From a bacterium (GTDB taxonomy: Bacteria; Patescibacteriota; CPR2; UBA1875; JAJYID01), in contig JAJYLR010000001.1 of assembly GCA_021787535.1 (NCBI GenBank), positions 447,687-492,320 on the forward strand: 44,634 nt of DNA, given 5' to 3'. The notes below the pieces were generated by a model. It made no database searches. It saw only the letters and a list, made by a program, of their open reading frames with translations, and was not told the origin of the DNA. Shown in pieces: positions 23,643 to 31,709 of the stretch. Made by a program: the position numbers and the translations under genes. Each line of letters starts with the position of its first letter. The first letter of the stretch is position 1.

Positions 23643-24830
23643 ATGAAAAATAGGAAACAAATCATTGGTGCCATTATTATCGCTTTTGTGATTTTCTCAG
23701 GCGGTTATGTGATGGGCTATAACAGGACTCTTCCGACCGGAAATCTTCTGCCGCAGATTACAAATAAATACTCAAGCAAATCGATAGATTTCGGCGAGTT
23801 CTGGAATGTTTGGGATACTATTACCGCTAAATTTGACGGCAATCTTGACATGCAGAAAATGCTTTACGGCTCTATTTCCGGCATGGTTCAGGCGACAGGC
23901 GATCCGTATACTGAGTTTTTCACGCCTGATCAGGCAAAACAGTTTGAAAACGAACTCTCCGGCACATTTTCCGGCATCGGCGCGGAGATTGGCATTAAAA
24001 ATAATAAACTCACTGTCATCGCTCCTATTCCCGATTCGCCGGCAGACAAAGCCGGACTAAAAACGGGCGATCAAATCAATAAAATTGATGGGGAAAACAC
24101 CGCCGGCATGTCACTCGACACAGCTGTTTCAAAGATTCGAGGGAAAGCGGGTACTGAAGTGACACTCGCTATTGAAAGAGACGGAACTGAAAAAGACTAT
24201 AAGATTCAAAGGGCCGAGATCGACGTCAAAAGCGTGAAATACAAAATAGAAAATGGTATTCTCGTCATTACAGCTTCCCGGTTCGACTCAGATACGGCGA
24301 GTTTGATCCAAGAAGCGGAAAATGCCGGCATTGCAAAGAATGTTCACGGGATAATCCTAGATTTGAGAAACAATCCCGGGGGCCTCCTCGATAGCGCCAT
24401 AGATGTGTCAAGCGAATTTATCCAAAAGGGAACTATAGTGATTGAGAAAGATGTGAAACATGGCAAAAGCCAGACATTCTCTGCAAGCGGAAATGGAAAG
24501 ATGACCGATAAGGATAAATACCCTATGGTAGTTCTAGTCAACGGTGGTTCGGCCTCGGCTGCGGAAATAACAGCCGGCGCTCTCCATGATAACGGCCGAG
24601 CCCAGCTCATCGGCGAAAAAACTTTCGGTAAAGGTTCGGTACAGGAAGTTGAAAATCTGCCGGACGGCTCTGAGCTAAAGGTTACAGTTGCCCACTGGTA
24701 CACGCCGAACGATGTGAATATTAATAAAACCGGTATCAATCCTGACATAACAGTGAAGTTGACAGATGCCGACTTTAACGCCGGCAAAGATCCGCAACTG
24801 GATAAAGCTATGGAGCTGCTGGCAAAGTAG
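23643..24830 (+). CDS. ctpA: C-terminal processing serine protease, CtpA/S41 family
   Basis: 395 residues: membrane anchor (8-25), N-terminal helical part with the family pattern GDPYTEFFTP, a PDZ domain (about 105-190, IPDSPADKAGLKTGDQINKIDG) and the S41 catalytic domain. Aligning with E. coli Tsp gives S305 (in GGSASAAE), D316 and K330 (FGKGSVQ), with the correct 25-residue spacing between Ser and Lys. Acts outside the membrane, clipping proteins such as wall hydrolases or regulators. Being next to the three coiled-coil hydrolases suggests it trims them; this is inference. The leader holds two hairpins (GGAGG / CCTCC at 23586-23600, and GAGA / TCTC). Confidence 0.95.
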   Translation: MKNRKQIIGAIIIAFVIFSGGYVMGYNRTLPTGNLLPQITNKYSSKSIDFGEFWNVWDTITAKFDGNLDMQKMLYGSISGMVQATGDPYTEFFTPDQAKQFENELSGTFSGIGAEIGIKNNKLTVIAPIPDSPADKAGLKTGDQINKIDGENTAGMSLDTAVSKIRGKAGTEVTLAIERDGTEKDYKIQRAEIDVKSVKYKIENGILVITASRFDSDTASLIQEAENAGIAKNVHGIILDLRNNPGGLLDSAIDVSSEFIQKGTIVIEKDVKHGKSQTFSASGNGKMTDKDKYPMVVLVNGGSASAAEITAGALHDNGRAQLIGEKTFGKGSVQEVENLPDGSELKVTVAHWYTPNDVNINKTGINPDITVKLTDADFNAGKDPQLDKAMELLAK

Positions 24831-24835
24831 AATGT

Positions 24836-24960
24836 GGAATAATTGAAGAGTAGAATAATCGAATGAGAATAAAGAATATAGGATACAAACTTCTTATTCT
24901 GCATTCAAAATTCCCATTCCATTATTCAATTATTCGACTATTCAAGATTCAATCTAAAAT
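24836..24960. repeat. Imperfect inverted intergenic repeat after ctpA
   Basis: Left arm rich in GGAATAATTGAAGAG-type units, right arm in their complement (CCATTATTCAATTATTCG). It could form a long weak hairpin. No gene. Confidence 0.55.
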
Positions 24961-24984
24961 GAACTAACAGAAAGGAGAAACAAA

Positions 24985-25431
24985 ATGGTTCGCGTGATTT
25001 TTCTGGAAAATATTGAAAATAATAAGGTCGGGGATATAAAAAACGTTCCCGACGGTTATGCTAGAAACTACCTTTTCAAAAAGAACCTGGCCGTGCTCGC
25101 AACAGACAAGGAGGTAACGAAGATAGAAGCCAGGATGTCAAAAATACAAAAAGAAGAGGGGAGAAGAGTAGCCGAAGCGGAAAAACTAGCGGAAAAACTT
25201 GCCGGAAAGAAAATAAAGCTTGAGATGCAAGCAGGCGATGAAGGTAAGCTCTTCGGATCTGTGACAAATAGAGATGTTGCAGAAAAATTGGCAGAAATGG
25301 GATTTGAGATAGACAAAGCAAATATCGAATTCCCCGAATCTATCAAGGAAAAAGGTGAACATATGGCGCATGTGAAGCTAGGACATGGAGTGGGGACAGA
25401 TATTATAGTGGAAGTGGTACAGGCAGTTTAA
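24985..25431 (+). CDS. rplI: 50S ribosomal protein bL9
   Basis: 148 residues, full length. The N-terminal domain has the family signature (VIFLENIENNKVGDIKNVPDGYARNYL), followed by the long linking helix rich in Lys/Glu (residues 45-75) and the C-terminal rRNA-binding domain (GKLFGSVTNRDVAEKL). A GAAAGGAGAAAC site precedes the ATG. Several CPR lineages are reported to lack bL9, so its presence narrows the possible lineage. Confidence 0.97.
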   Translation: MVRVIFLENIENNKVGDIKNVPDGYARNYLFKKNLAVLATDKEVTKIEARMSKIQKEEGRRVAEAEKLAEKLAGKKIKLEMQAGDEGKLFGSVTNRDVAEKLAEMGFEIDKANIEFPESIKEKGEHMAHVKLGHGVGTDIIVEVVQAV

Positions 25432-25436
25432 AAAGA

Positions 25437-25535
25437 ATCTTGAATTTAGAATTTGGTATTTAGAATGAGAATAGAATTAAGAATTACCAATATCCCATAA
25501 ACAATTCTAATTTGGATGGAACTTGGCAATTAAAA
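25437..25535. repeat. AT-rich degenerate repeat tract after rplI
   Basis: Units such as AATCTTGAATTTAGAATTTGG and AATTCTAATTTGGA. Same type as 19592-19681. Confidence 0.45.
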
Positions 25536-25538
25536 GCA

Positions 25539-25585
25539 AAGGGATTTCTCTATTCGCCACTAGCGTGGTGTCAGTCGAAATAACA
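25539..25585. repeat. REP-like element, inverted copy of 26114-26160
   Basis: Runs AGGGATTTCTCTATTCGCCA, then CTAGCGTGGTGTCAGTCGAAA. Its complement matches the element at 26114-26160 at most positions. Confidence 0.75.
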
Positions 25586-25599
25586 CAAGCCCTATTTTA

Positions 25600-25630
25600 A
25601 AATCCGATCATATTTGATCGGATTTTTTAT
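25600..25630. terminator. Two-way terminator between rplI and rpmA
   Basis: AAAATCCGATCA / TGATCGGATTTT stem with T runs in both directions, fitting two convergent genes. Confidence 0.85.
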
Positions 25631-25920
25631 TTCTTAGTTTTTTCAACCGGTTCGATATTTATAATAGTTTTTCTTTTGAGTTTTCCGGTAAACTTCCTAA
25701 GTTCTTGGCTCGTAAATTTCACATGACCGTCAACTTTAGCATACAGTGTATCATCTTTGCCGCGAGCGATATTTTCGCCCGGTTCCCATTTTGTTCCGCG
25801 CTGCCGTACTAATACTTCTCCGGCACGAGCAAACTGGCCGCCAAAAAGCTTCACTCCAAGCCGCTTGCCCGCACTGTCTCTCCCTAGTCTAGTTGAACCC
25901 CCCGCCTTTGTTTTTGACAT
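25627..25920 (-). CDS. rpmA: 50S ribosomal protein bL27
   Basis: 97 residues on the minus strand. The family signature is clear: [22 protein letters not shown] near the N-terminus, then [23 protein letters not shown]. The N-terminus starts MSKTKAGGS, without the extra cleaved peptide seen in Firmicutes. It sits alone: the usual partner rplU is not seen next to it. Convergent with rplI through a shared terminator. Confidence 0.96.
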   Translation of the reverse strand: MSKTKAGGSTRLGRDSAGKRLGVKLFGGQFARAGEVLVRQRGTKWEPGENIARGKDDTLYAKVDGHVKFTSQELRKFTGKLKRKTIINIEPVEKTKK

Positions 25921-25959
25921 TTGAGTCTTACATTAATTAGTGGTAATTGTCGGATGTGC

Positions 25960-26252
25960 TGGATCACTTCGCTCGTGGAAATTGTTTTTCATTTCTAACA
26001 TTTCCTACATTTTCCACAACTCCAACGTCTCTCATTATCCAAAATATTATATTACCTAATCGGGCAAAGGTCAACATTTTTTAAACCGTGAATTCAAAAA
26101 CCCCGCCCATATTTGTCATTTCGACCGACATCACGTTAGTGACGAGCGGAGAAATCCCTTAAACTGTACTTGAATTTAATTTTTTAAAGGGATCCCTCGA
26201 CTCCGCTACCGCGGAGTTTATCTTGAGCTTGTCGAATGGGCTCGGGATGACA
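25960..26252. repeat. Gene-free stretch with degenerate tract and two REP-like elements
   Basis: 25960-26035 is a GGAAATTG / CATTTCC-type tract. 26114-26160 is a REP-like element (TTTCGACCGACATCACGTTA...) that matches 25539-25585 in reverse. 26186-26252 is another with arms GGGATCCCTCGACTC and GGGCTCGGGATGACAG. No gene is seen between rpmA and 26430. Confidence 0.65.
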
Positions 26253-26337
26253 GAGGAGGTTTTTAGATTCACGGTTTTTAAAAATAAACCCCATAAAAAA
26301 TCAAAATACGCGAATATTTTGATTGTGAATTTTCCTA

Positions 26338-26366
26338 TTGCAATAGACATCAGTTTTCAGGATAAT
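26338..26366 (+). promoter_or_regulatory. Promoter of the DUF4870-like gene
   Basis: TTGCAA (26338-26343), 17 bases, GATAAT (26361-26366). A small CCGAAA / TTTCGG hairpin follows at about 26389-26406 before the ribosome-binding site. Confidence 0.7.
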
Positions 26367-26429
26367 AGCATTAGAGTTAATAAACGCCGAAAACAAAGTT
26401 TCGGTAAAATAAAGAAGGGAGGTGAAAAA

Positions 26430-26795
26430 ATGGCAGAGGCAAAAAAAACAGGATCAGGACTTGAACCAAATGTCGCAGCACTGCTCGCATATCTTTTGGG
26501 AATTATCGGGGGTATCGTATTCATACTTATAGAGAAAGAAAATAAATTCGTAAGATTCGCTGCTATGCAGTCAATCTTCTTAAGTGTCGCAATGTTCATT
26601 ATTTGGTTCGTCTTAATGTTTCTTATTCCGACATTGGCGATTGCCACGGGAGGATTTGCGGCAATACTTGCGCTGCTCATACCGCTCGTTTGGCTCGGCT
26701 TCCTAATCATCTGGATTATGCTTATGGTCAAAGCATATCAGAATCAGGAATGGGAGCTGCCGATCATCGGCAAAATGGCAAAAAAATATGTCTAA
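26430..26795 (+). CDS. DUF4870/Tic20-like small membrane protein (121 aa)
   Basis: Start at ATG 26430 with AAGGGAGGTGA just upstream; a longer open frame from 26223 runs through a REP-like element and is not real. The pattern GLEPNVAALLAYLLGIIGGIVFILIEKENKFVRFAAMQS at the N-terminus and a final AYQNQEWELPIIGKMA matches the DUF4870 group: three to four helices. Function unknown. Single-gene transcript with its own promoter and terminator. Confidence 0.85.
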   Translation: MAEAKKTGSGLEPNVAALLAYLLGIIGGIVFILIEKENKFVRFAAMQSIFLSVAMFIIWFVLMFLIPTLAIATGGFAAILALLIPLVWLGFLIIWIMLMVKAYQNQEWELPIIGKMAKKYV

Positions 26796-26814
26796 TCTTT
26801 GATTAGATTAAGAC

Positions 26815-26858
26815 AAAAACTTAAAAAGACATCTGTGCAGGTGTCTTTTTAAGTTTTT
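26815..26858 (+). terminator. Terminator after the DUF4870-like gene
   Basis: AAAAACTTAAAAAGACA.. with the complementary ..TGTCTTTTTAAGTTTTT, a long stem with a short loop, then T. Confidence 0.85.
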
Positions 26859-26892
26859 GAAATCTCATCCTCATGTTTAATATATAAAGAAG

Positions 26893-26916
26893 GAGCGCCG
26901 CTTTTTAAGCGGCGCC
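26893..26916 (-). terminator. GC-rich hairpin downstream of the 123-aa gene
   Basis: GCGCCGC / GCGGCGC stem around an A/T loop. Lies after the stop of the minus-strand gene; the T tract is poor. Confidence 0.55.
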
Positions 26917-26951
26917 CATTTAAACAAAGTCGAGTAAGCTAGAGGTATAAA

Positions 26952-27323
26952 CTACATGGCAACAAACAGCGGCATACCTCCGACAACAATGTCTTTCAGT
27001 TGTCGAAACCTGCTTGGCAAAAGAGGTTTGACCGACGCCTTGGTTTTAGGGAAAATACCCATTCCGGGAGGAATGATTACCACATCTCCTTTTCGAAGTT
27101 TAACGATCCCTTTGAGGTAATTTCTCCAACATCTGATATCACCAAGCGCACAGTCCACATTTTTCGTAAAGTGAACTAAGATGTCGGTCTTCTCCCCAAA
27201 CTCATCCATAATAGCCCTGAGTTGCTCACTTGTTAAATCAGATGAAGCAACCAAGATCACCCTTTGCCCCCTATACCTTTTTATGCTTGTCTGTTTTTCA
27301 GTTCCTGCCTTATTTTTCTTCAT
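26952..27323 (-). CDS. Unrecognised 123-aa basic protein
   Basis: Not recognised. Minus strand, with a strong GGGAGGA site before the ATG and a -10 box (TATAAT, complement of 27378-27383) upstream. The sequence looks like an alternating alpha/beta fold: RVILVASSDLTSEQLRAIMDEFG, then DILVHFTKN, two cysteines (CALGDIRC), then KGDVVIIPPGMG, which has a nucleotide-binding look but no certain motif. Perfect 12-base complementary sequences lie in its 5' and 3' untranslated parts (27344-27355 and 26925-26936). Confidence 0.75.
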   Translation of the reverse strand: MKKNKAGTEKQTSIKRYRGQRVILVASSDLTSEQLRAIMDEFGEKTDILVHFTKNVDCALGDIRCWRNYLKGIVKLRKGDVVIIPPGMGIFPKTKASVKPLLPSRFRQLKDIVVGGMPLFVAM

Positions 27324-27472
27324 GTTATCCTCCCGACAGGCAATACTCGACTTTGCTTTTTTAACGTACGAGTTTTCATTATAACAGTTATGCCGTCTTT
27401 CGAAAAGTTTTTAATAAAAAAAACAGTCTAAATAAGGCTGCGAAATAAGAATTAAATTTAATTCCGTCAATT

Positions 27473-27559
27473 TGGTGCCCGCGGTCGGGATCGAACCGAC
27501 ACGAAGTTGCCTTCACAGGATTTTGAGTCCTGCGCGTCTACCAGTTCCGCCACGCGGGC
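27473..27559 (-). tRNA. tRNA-Leu (anticodon CAA)
   Basis: Minus strand. Acceptor GCCCGCG / CGCGGGC, discriminator A and encoded CCA. The anticodon stem CAGGA / TCCTG encloses the loop CTCAAAA, giving anticodon CAA. A long variable arm (GAAGGCAACTTC) and the T arm GTCGGTTCGATCCCGAC are present, as expected for a class II leucine tRNA. A -10 box lies just upstream (complement of 27565-27570). Confidence 0.97.
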
Positions 27560-27680
27560 AAATCATTATATATTTCAGAAGATAACCCGATATCATTTTA
27601 AAGTTTCTATGATAAAATTCAGATAGTTGAAATTATACCTTAATTCTAACCATTTATCAACGAAATCATAGTAAAAATTA

Positions 27681-27709
27681 TTGACTTTTCATATTATTTA
27701 TGTTAGAAT
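27681..27709 (+). promoter_or_regulatory. Promoter of the sortase gene (leaderless)
   Basis: TTGACT (27681-27686), 17 bases, TAGAAT (27704-27709). The ATG at 27718 is 8 bases further, with no ribosome-binding site. Confidence 0.75.
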
Positions 27710-27717
27710 AATAAATC

Positions 27718-28911
27718 ATGGTTGAGAATCGCAAGCACAAGCAGAGCAAAAGAACTTACGAGCCAAAGATAACAGAAATAGAAAGGATGGTTTGTGCTTT
27801 TCGTGATGCCCATGGCCATGAAAAAATAATGAGGGTAATAAAACAGATTACGAAAAATATAGATACTCATGAGCCACTGCAAACAAAGCAGGTGAAATCC
27901 CAAAAAAATCAAAAAGAACCGAAGATTGCTGAACTTGAAAAAATTTTTAGATTATTTGAGCGAGACCACGGCCGTGAAAAGCTAATGCATTCCCTGAAAG
28001 AAGCTGCCGGTTCTTCTGAATATAATAAAAAATCTGCACTGCCTGAACATGTTATCTATAACGGAAACGAAACGATTGCCACTGCGACCTCTAAAATAAA
28101 GCGCTTTTTGAATACCTTAAAAACGGTCAAGAATTTAGCGGCCAGATATTTCAAAGGATGTAAAAATGCCATGAAGAAGAGGCGATATCGCTATCCAGTG
28201 GGAATCCTGAGCCTTTTTCTTATCATTTACATTCTTTTTAATATACCAGTAATCTATAGCAGGATAAGTTGGCATAAGCCGGAGGATACGCAAAAACTTA
28301 TTGTGACAACACAGGAGGTAGTCCAGGAAAAAATGGCGGACTCCGCCGCCTTGGCTCCTGGAGAAGCCATCCCAAACCAAAGTACTATCATAATTCCAAA
28401 AATAAGTGTCAGGGCGCCGATTATTTATGCGGATACTACAGATGAAAACAAGGTACATGATGAGCTCCATGATGGGGTTGTACATTATTCCGGCACCGCC
28501 ATGCCGGGTGAGGTGGGCAACTCTTTTATTACCGGCCACAGTTCGAACTACTGGTGGGATACGGGAAAATATAACTATATTTTTGTGAATCTGGATCGGC
28601 TTGAACCTGGCGACAAGGTTATTACTTATTACAATGGGAAAAAGTTTGTCTACACTGTAAGAGATAAAATAGTGGTTGAACCGACGGATATGAGTGTCCT
28701 AGCGTCTGCAGACACTCCTGTCTTAAGTCTTATGACTTGCACGCCTCCGGGAACAAGCTGGAAACGCTTAGTAGTACGTCTTGACCTCACTGATCCTGTC
28801 TACCATAAACCGACAACCGTCACAAAAGAAAAGGTTGTGGAAGTACCGAGACCTAAGGAACAAAAAAAGGGTCTCCTGGGCCAGCTTCTTTCCCTAATAT
28901 TACCTAATTAG
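27718..28911 (+). CDS. Sortase with a duplicated N-terminal cytoplasmic motif
   Basis: 397 residues. The C-terminal 190 residues form a sortase: H274 (ITGHSSNYWW), C341 (LSLMTCTPPG) and R350 (SWKRLVVRL), the catalytic trio that joins surface proteins to the wall. One membrane helix at about 160-182. The N-terminal 150 residues should lie in the cytoplasm and contain two similar 32-residue units, EPKITEIERMVCAFRDAHGHEK... (15-46) and EPKIAELEKIFRLFERDHGREK... (67-98). Such a region is not usual for sortases. The likely substrate is the LPVSG protein at 15390. Its stop overlaps that of the next gene (TTAG). Confidence 0.93.
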   Translation: MVENRKHKQSKRTYEPKITEIERMVCAFRDAHGHEKIMRVIKQITKNIDTHEPLQTKQVKSQKNQKEPKIAELEKIFRLFERDHGREKLMHSLKEAAGSSEYNKKSALPEHVIYNGNETIATATSKIKRFLNTLKTVKNLAARYFKGCKNAMKKRRYRYPVGILSLFLIIYILFNIPVIYSRISWHKPEDTQKLIVTTQEVVQEKMADSAALAPGEAIPNQSTIIIPKISVRAPIIYADTTDENKVHDELHDGVVHYSGTAMPGEVGNSFITGHSSNYWWDTGKYNYIFVNLDRLEPGDKVITYYNGKKFVYTVRDKIVVEPTDMSVLASADTPVLSLMTCTPPGTSWKRLVVRLDLTDPVYHKPTTVTKEKVVEVPRPKEQKKGLLGQLLSLILPN

Positions 28912-30320
28912 AACTTTACCTTATACCTGGATAGTTCGGACTGATTATTGGCGATTTTTGAAAAAAATAAAATATCGCCGTTATCAGAGGAAAAGAAGGG
29001 ACGAATGTTCGCGTCAGCATTACCAAGCGTTACACAATTTGTCTCATCAAAATCCATGACAACAATGTGACTGCCTTGCTCACCTAAAATATGGCGCGAG
29101 TCATACCACATTAGATTATGATATGAACCCTCTGGCATAATATATTCAGTGCTTGATTTTTGAATATCATTATTTTCAAAAACAGTCACCTTACCGTTTC
29201 CAATATATAATAGGCGGCTGCCATCCGGCGACCATGAAAAATCAGAAACGTTTTTGGCAAATGTAATCAGCATATTTTTACCCTCTGTACTCGTAATCAG
29301 ATACAAAGTATTATCAGCTGTTTTGAGAGCAACTTGCTGGCTCTGCGTTTCAATCTTTGCTGCATAAGACGGGCTGGAAGGAATACTGTCTGCCAGAATA
29401 TTTTTCCCGCTTAAGTCGCCATTGGCCTGTAGAAATGATCTTTGTCCGGAATTATCTTTAACATAATAAATTTTGCCGTCATCACCAAAAGCAAAATATA
29501 GAACTTGAGTTTCCATGATCGTCGAAACTGTATTTGTCCGCAAATTAATATTGACCAAAGATCCGCCGGACAAGCCATACAAAAGATCGCTATTTGCCGG
29601 GTCAAAGGCCAGTTGGTCAAATTTGTCAGCGGTAATAGCCGATAAATCCAGCAAACTTTTCGAATCAGTATTTAAAACGAATAATTTATCCTGTCCGCCA
29701 ACTTGGCCTTTAAAAAGCACCAGCCGCTTGTCTTTGGACCAATCAAGCAGCAAAATTCCCGTAATTTTTTTGTCGGGAGTGAGAGCGGCCGTATCAAAGA
29801 TTTTTTTGTTTTCGCCTGTTGAGTCGTTAAAAAGCGAGAAAGTATATGTATCGCCCGCCTGAGTCAGAAAAAACTGAGCTTTGCTATCTTGAGAGGTTAA
29901 ACTGCCGGCAAGATTTCCTTGAATACTTTTACTTTCGACTACCGGATTTTTAGGAAAAAGCAAAACGTAGTTAGCCCATGTAACCATTTCCGGCTGTATT
30001 AAAACATCCTTTTCCCATGAGAAATAGCCGTCTTTTGTGAGCTTCAGATGATATTTTTTCTTCCACAGATGGTCTAGTTTAACCGAAAAGAATCCTGTCG
30101 TTTTACCCGTATCTTTAGCGTTCAGAAAAATCTTGGAGCCCGTAGGTTTTGAACTTATGATCAACATCCCTGTTCTCTGAAATGTAATGCCATCAAGTCC
30201 AAAGCTTATAGCATAACCCTTAGCAGAAAGGATGAAGAAAAAGCTCAATAATACAAAAAAAACTGCCGCCAAAGGATATATTAAAAACCAATAAATTTTT
30301 CGTCTTTCAACCTTAATCAC
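28908..30320 (-). CDS. PEGA-domain and beta-propeller-like membrane-anchored protein (470 aa)
   Basis: Minus strand, GTG start at 30318-30320. A membrane helix (10-32) is followed by a PEGA domain (about 50-120): GMLIISSKPTGSKIFLNAK, then GFFSVKLDHLWKKKYHLKLTKDGY in pieces. The rest shows repeated SPDGSRLLY / DWSKDKRLVLF blocks, as in TolB/WD40-type propellers (about six). It probably binds partners or sugar outside the membrane. Its promoter is TTTACA, 17 bases, TATAAT on the minus strand (30356 to 30328), only 7 bases before the GTG, so the mRNA is leaderless. Convergent overlap with the sortase. Confidence 0.85.
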   Translation of the reverse strand: MIKVERRKIYWFLIYPLAAVFFVLLSFFFILSAKGYAISFGLDGITFQRTGMLIISSKPTGSKIFLNAKDTGKTTGFFSVKLDHLWKKKYHLKLTKDGYFSWEKDVLIQPEMVTWANYVLLFPKNPVVESKSIQGNLAGSLTSQDSKAQFFLTQAGDTYTFSLFNDSTGENKKIFDTAALTPDKKITGILLLDWSKDKRLVLFKGQVGGQDKLFVLNTDSKSLLDLSAITADKFDQLAFDPANSDLLYGLSGGSLVNINLRTNTVSTIMETQVLYFAFGDDGKIYYVKDNSGQRSFLQANGDLSGKNILADSIPSSPSYAAKIETQSQQVALKTADNTLYLITSTEGKNMLITFAKNVSDFSWSPDGSRLLYIGNGKVTVFENNDIQKSSTEYIMPEGSYHNLMWYDSRHILGEQGSHIVVMDFDETNCVTLGNADANIRPFFSSDNGDILFFSKIANNQSELSRYKVKF

Positions 30321-30327
30321 AGAGGCA

Positions 30328-30356
30328 ATTATACATCGAATGAGCTAATTTGTAAA
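30328..30356 (-). promoter_or_regulatory. Leaderless promoter of the PEGA gene
   Basis: On the minus strand: TTTACA (complement of 30351-30356), 17 bases, TATAAT (complement of 30328-30333), 7 bases to GTG. Confidence 0.75.
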
Positions 30357-30448
30357 CGCGGGAAGGCATAAAAACTTTAGAAAATAAATCTACCAGCCGG
30401 AAAACATATGTGCTATAATCAGTCCTGTTTAAATAGGAATTTCACTAA

Positions 30449-31705
30449 ATGTCTAAACTTCAAATAAATGGCCCTGCTAGGTTAAAGGGAGAAGTAAAGA
30501 TTAGCGGCTCTAAAAACGCCGCTCTTCCCATTATTGCCGCAACTCTTTTAACTCGAGGCAAGAATATAATTGAAAATATACCTGACATTACCGATATTCA
30601 TGACCTTTTAAAGATTGTCGAAAAGCTCGGCGGAAAAATTAAATTTCAAAATAACATACTAGAAATCGATAACAGTTTGATTAACGGCCACGATCCTGAC
30701 AAAGACCTGGTGCGAAAAATTCGCGCCTCAGTCTTACTGCTCGGACCGCTCCTTGCCAGAAATAAAAAAGTAAAAATGTCCGCGCCGGGCGGATGTTTTA
30801 TCGGCAACAGGCCGCTTGATGATATTTTTAATCTCTTTGAACAGTTCGGCGCAACAATTCAAGAAAAAGGAGACATTTATGATTTTAATGTTAAAGCATT
30901 AAAAGGGGCTGATATTATTCTCCGGCACATGAGTGTCACGGCAACTGAGAATGCCATTATGGCCGCGGTAATGGCTGAAGGAAAGACGATCATTCGCTTG
31001 GCAGCCTGCGAACCCCATGTCCGGGATTTATGCAGATTTTTAAATAAAATGGGAGCGAAAATTTCCGGCATCGGAACAAATGAACTGAAAATAGAAGGCG
31101 TTAAAGACTTGAAGCCGGTAAGATATAAGATCGTTTCCGATGAGATAGAAGCAGCTACATACATCATAGCCGCTGCAGCGACAGGCAGTGAAATTACAAT
31201 AAAAAATATTGAAACTGCTACAATCGAGTATTCAATATTCTCGAAGTTTAAAGAAGCCGGTGTAATTTTGGAGATAGGTAAAGACTTTATTCATGTCAAA
31301 AGGAGTACTCGCATCGTGCCGGTCAAGAAACTCTGGACCGCTCCTTGTCCGCATTTCCCGAGTGATCTCCAAGCGCCTTTTGCCGTACTTATGACCCAGT
31401 CAGACGGCTCAACCTTGGTTCATGAGACAATGTATGAAGGACGGCTGAACTATATTAAGGAATTAAAGAGAATGGGAGCAAATGCCTCTATACTTGACCC
31501 GCATCGAGCAGTTATAATAGGGCCAACCACTCTTTACGGCAAAAAAATTACCAGCTTAGACTTAAGAGCCGGTGCCACCTTAATCATCGCCGCCTTGGTT
31601 GCAAACGGTCAGAGTGAAATTATCAATGCAGAAATCATCGACAGAGGTTATGAAAATATTGTAGAAAAGTTCCAGAAACTTGGAGCTATCATAAAGAGGA
31701 TGTGA
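30449..31705 (+). CDS. murA: UDP-N-acetylglucosamine 1-carboxyvinyltransferase MurA
   Basis: First committed step of peptidoglycan synthesis: moves enolpyruvate from PEP to UDP-GlcNAc. 418 residues. K22-N23 (SGSKNAALP) and the active-site loop APGGCFIGNRP with the catalytic C116 are intact, so the enzyme would be expected to react with fosfomycin. Later motifs (EDLQAPFA-like SDLQAPFAVLM, MYEGRLNYIKELKRMGA, DLRAGATLIIAAL) are all present. A -10 box TATAAT lies at 30414-30419; ribosome site AGGAA. mreB follows 4 bases after the stop. Confidence 0.97.
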   Translation: MSKLQINGPARLKGEVKISGSKNAALPIIAATLLTRGKNIIENIPDITDIHDLLKIVEKLGGKIKFQNNILEIDNSLINGHDPDKDLVRKIRASVLLLGPLLARNKKVKMSAPGGCFIGNRPLDDIFNLFEQFGATIQEKGDIYDFNVKALKGADIILRHMSVTATENAIMAAVMAEGKTIIRLAACEPHVRDLCRFLNKMGAKISGIGTNELKIEGVKDLKPVRYKIVSDEIEAATYIIAAAATGSEITIKNIETATIEYSIFSKFKEAGVILEIGKDFIHVKRSTRIVPVKKLWTAPCPHFPSDLQAPFAVLMTQSDGSTLVHETMYEGRLNYIKELKRMGANASILDPHRAVIIGPTTLYGKKITSLDLRAGATLIIAALVANGQSEIINAEIIDRGYENIVEKFQKLGAIIKRM

Positions 31706-31709
31706 TTAA

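Noticed and set aside
26223-26429. 69-codon N-terminal extension of the DUF4870-like gene
   Set aside because: It runs through a REP-like element and the promoter; the strong ribosome-binding site is at 26430.
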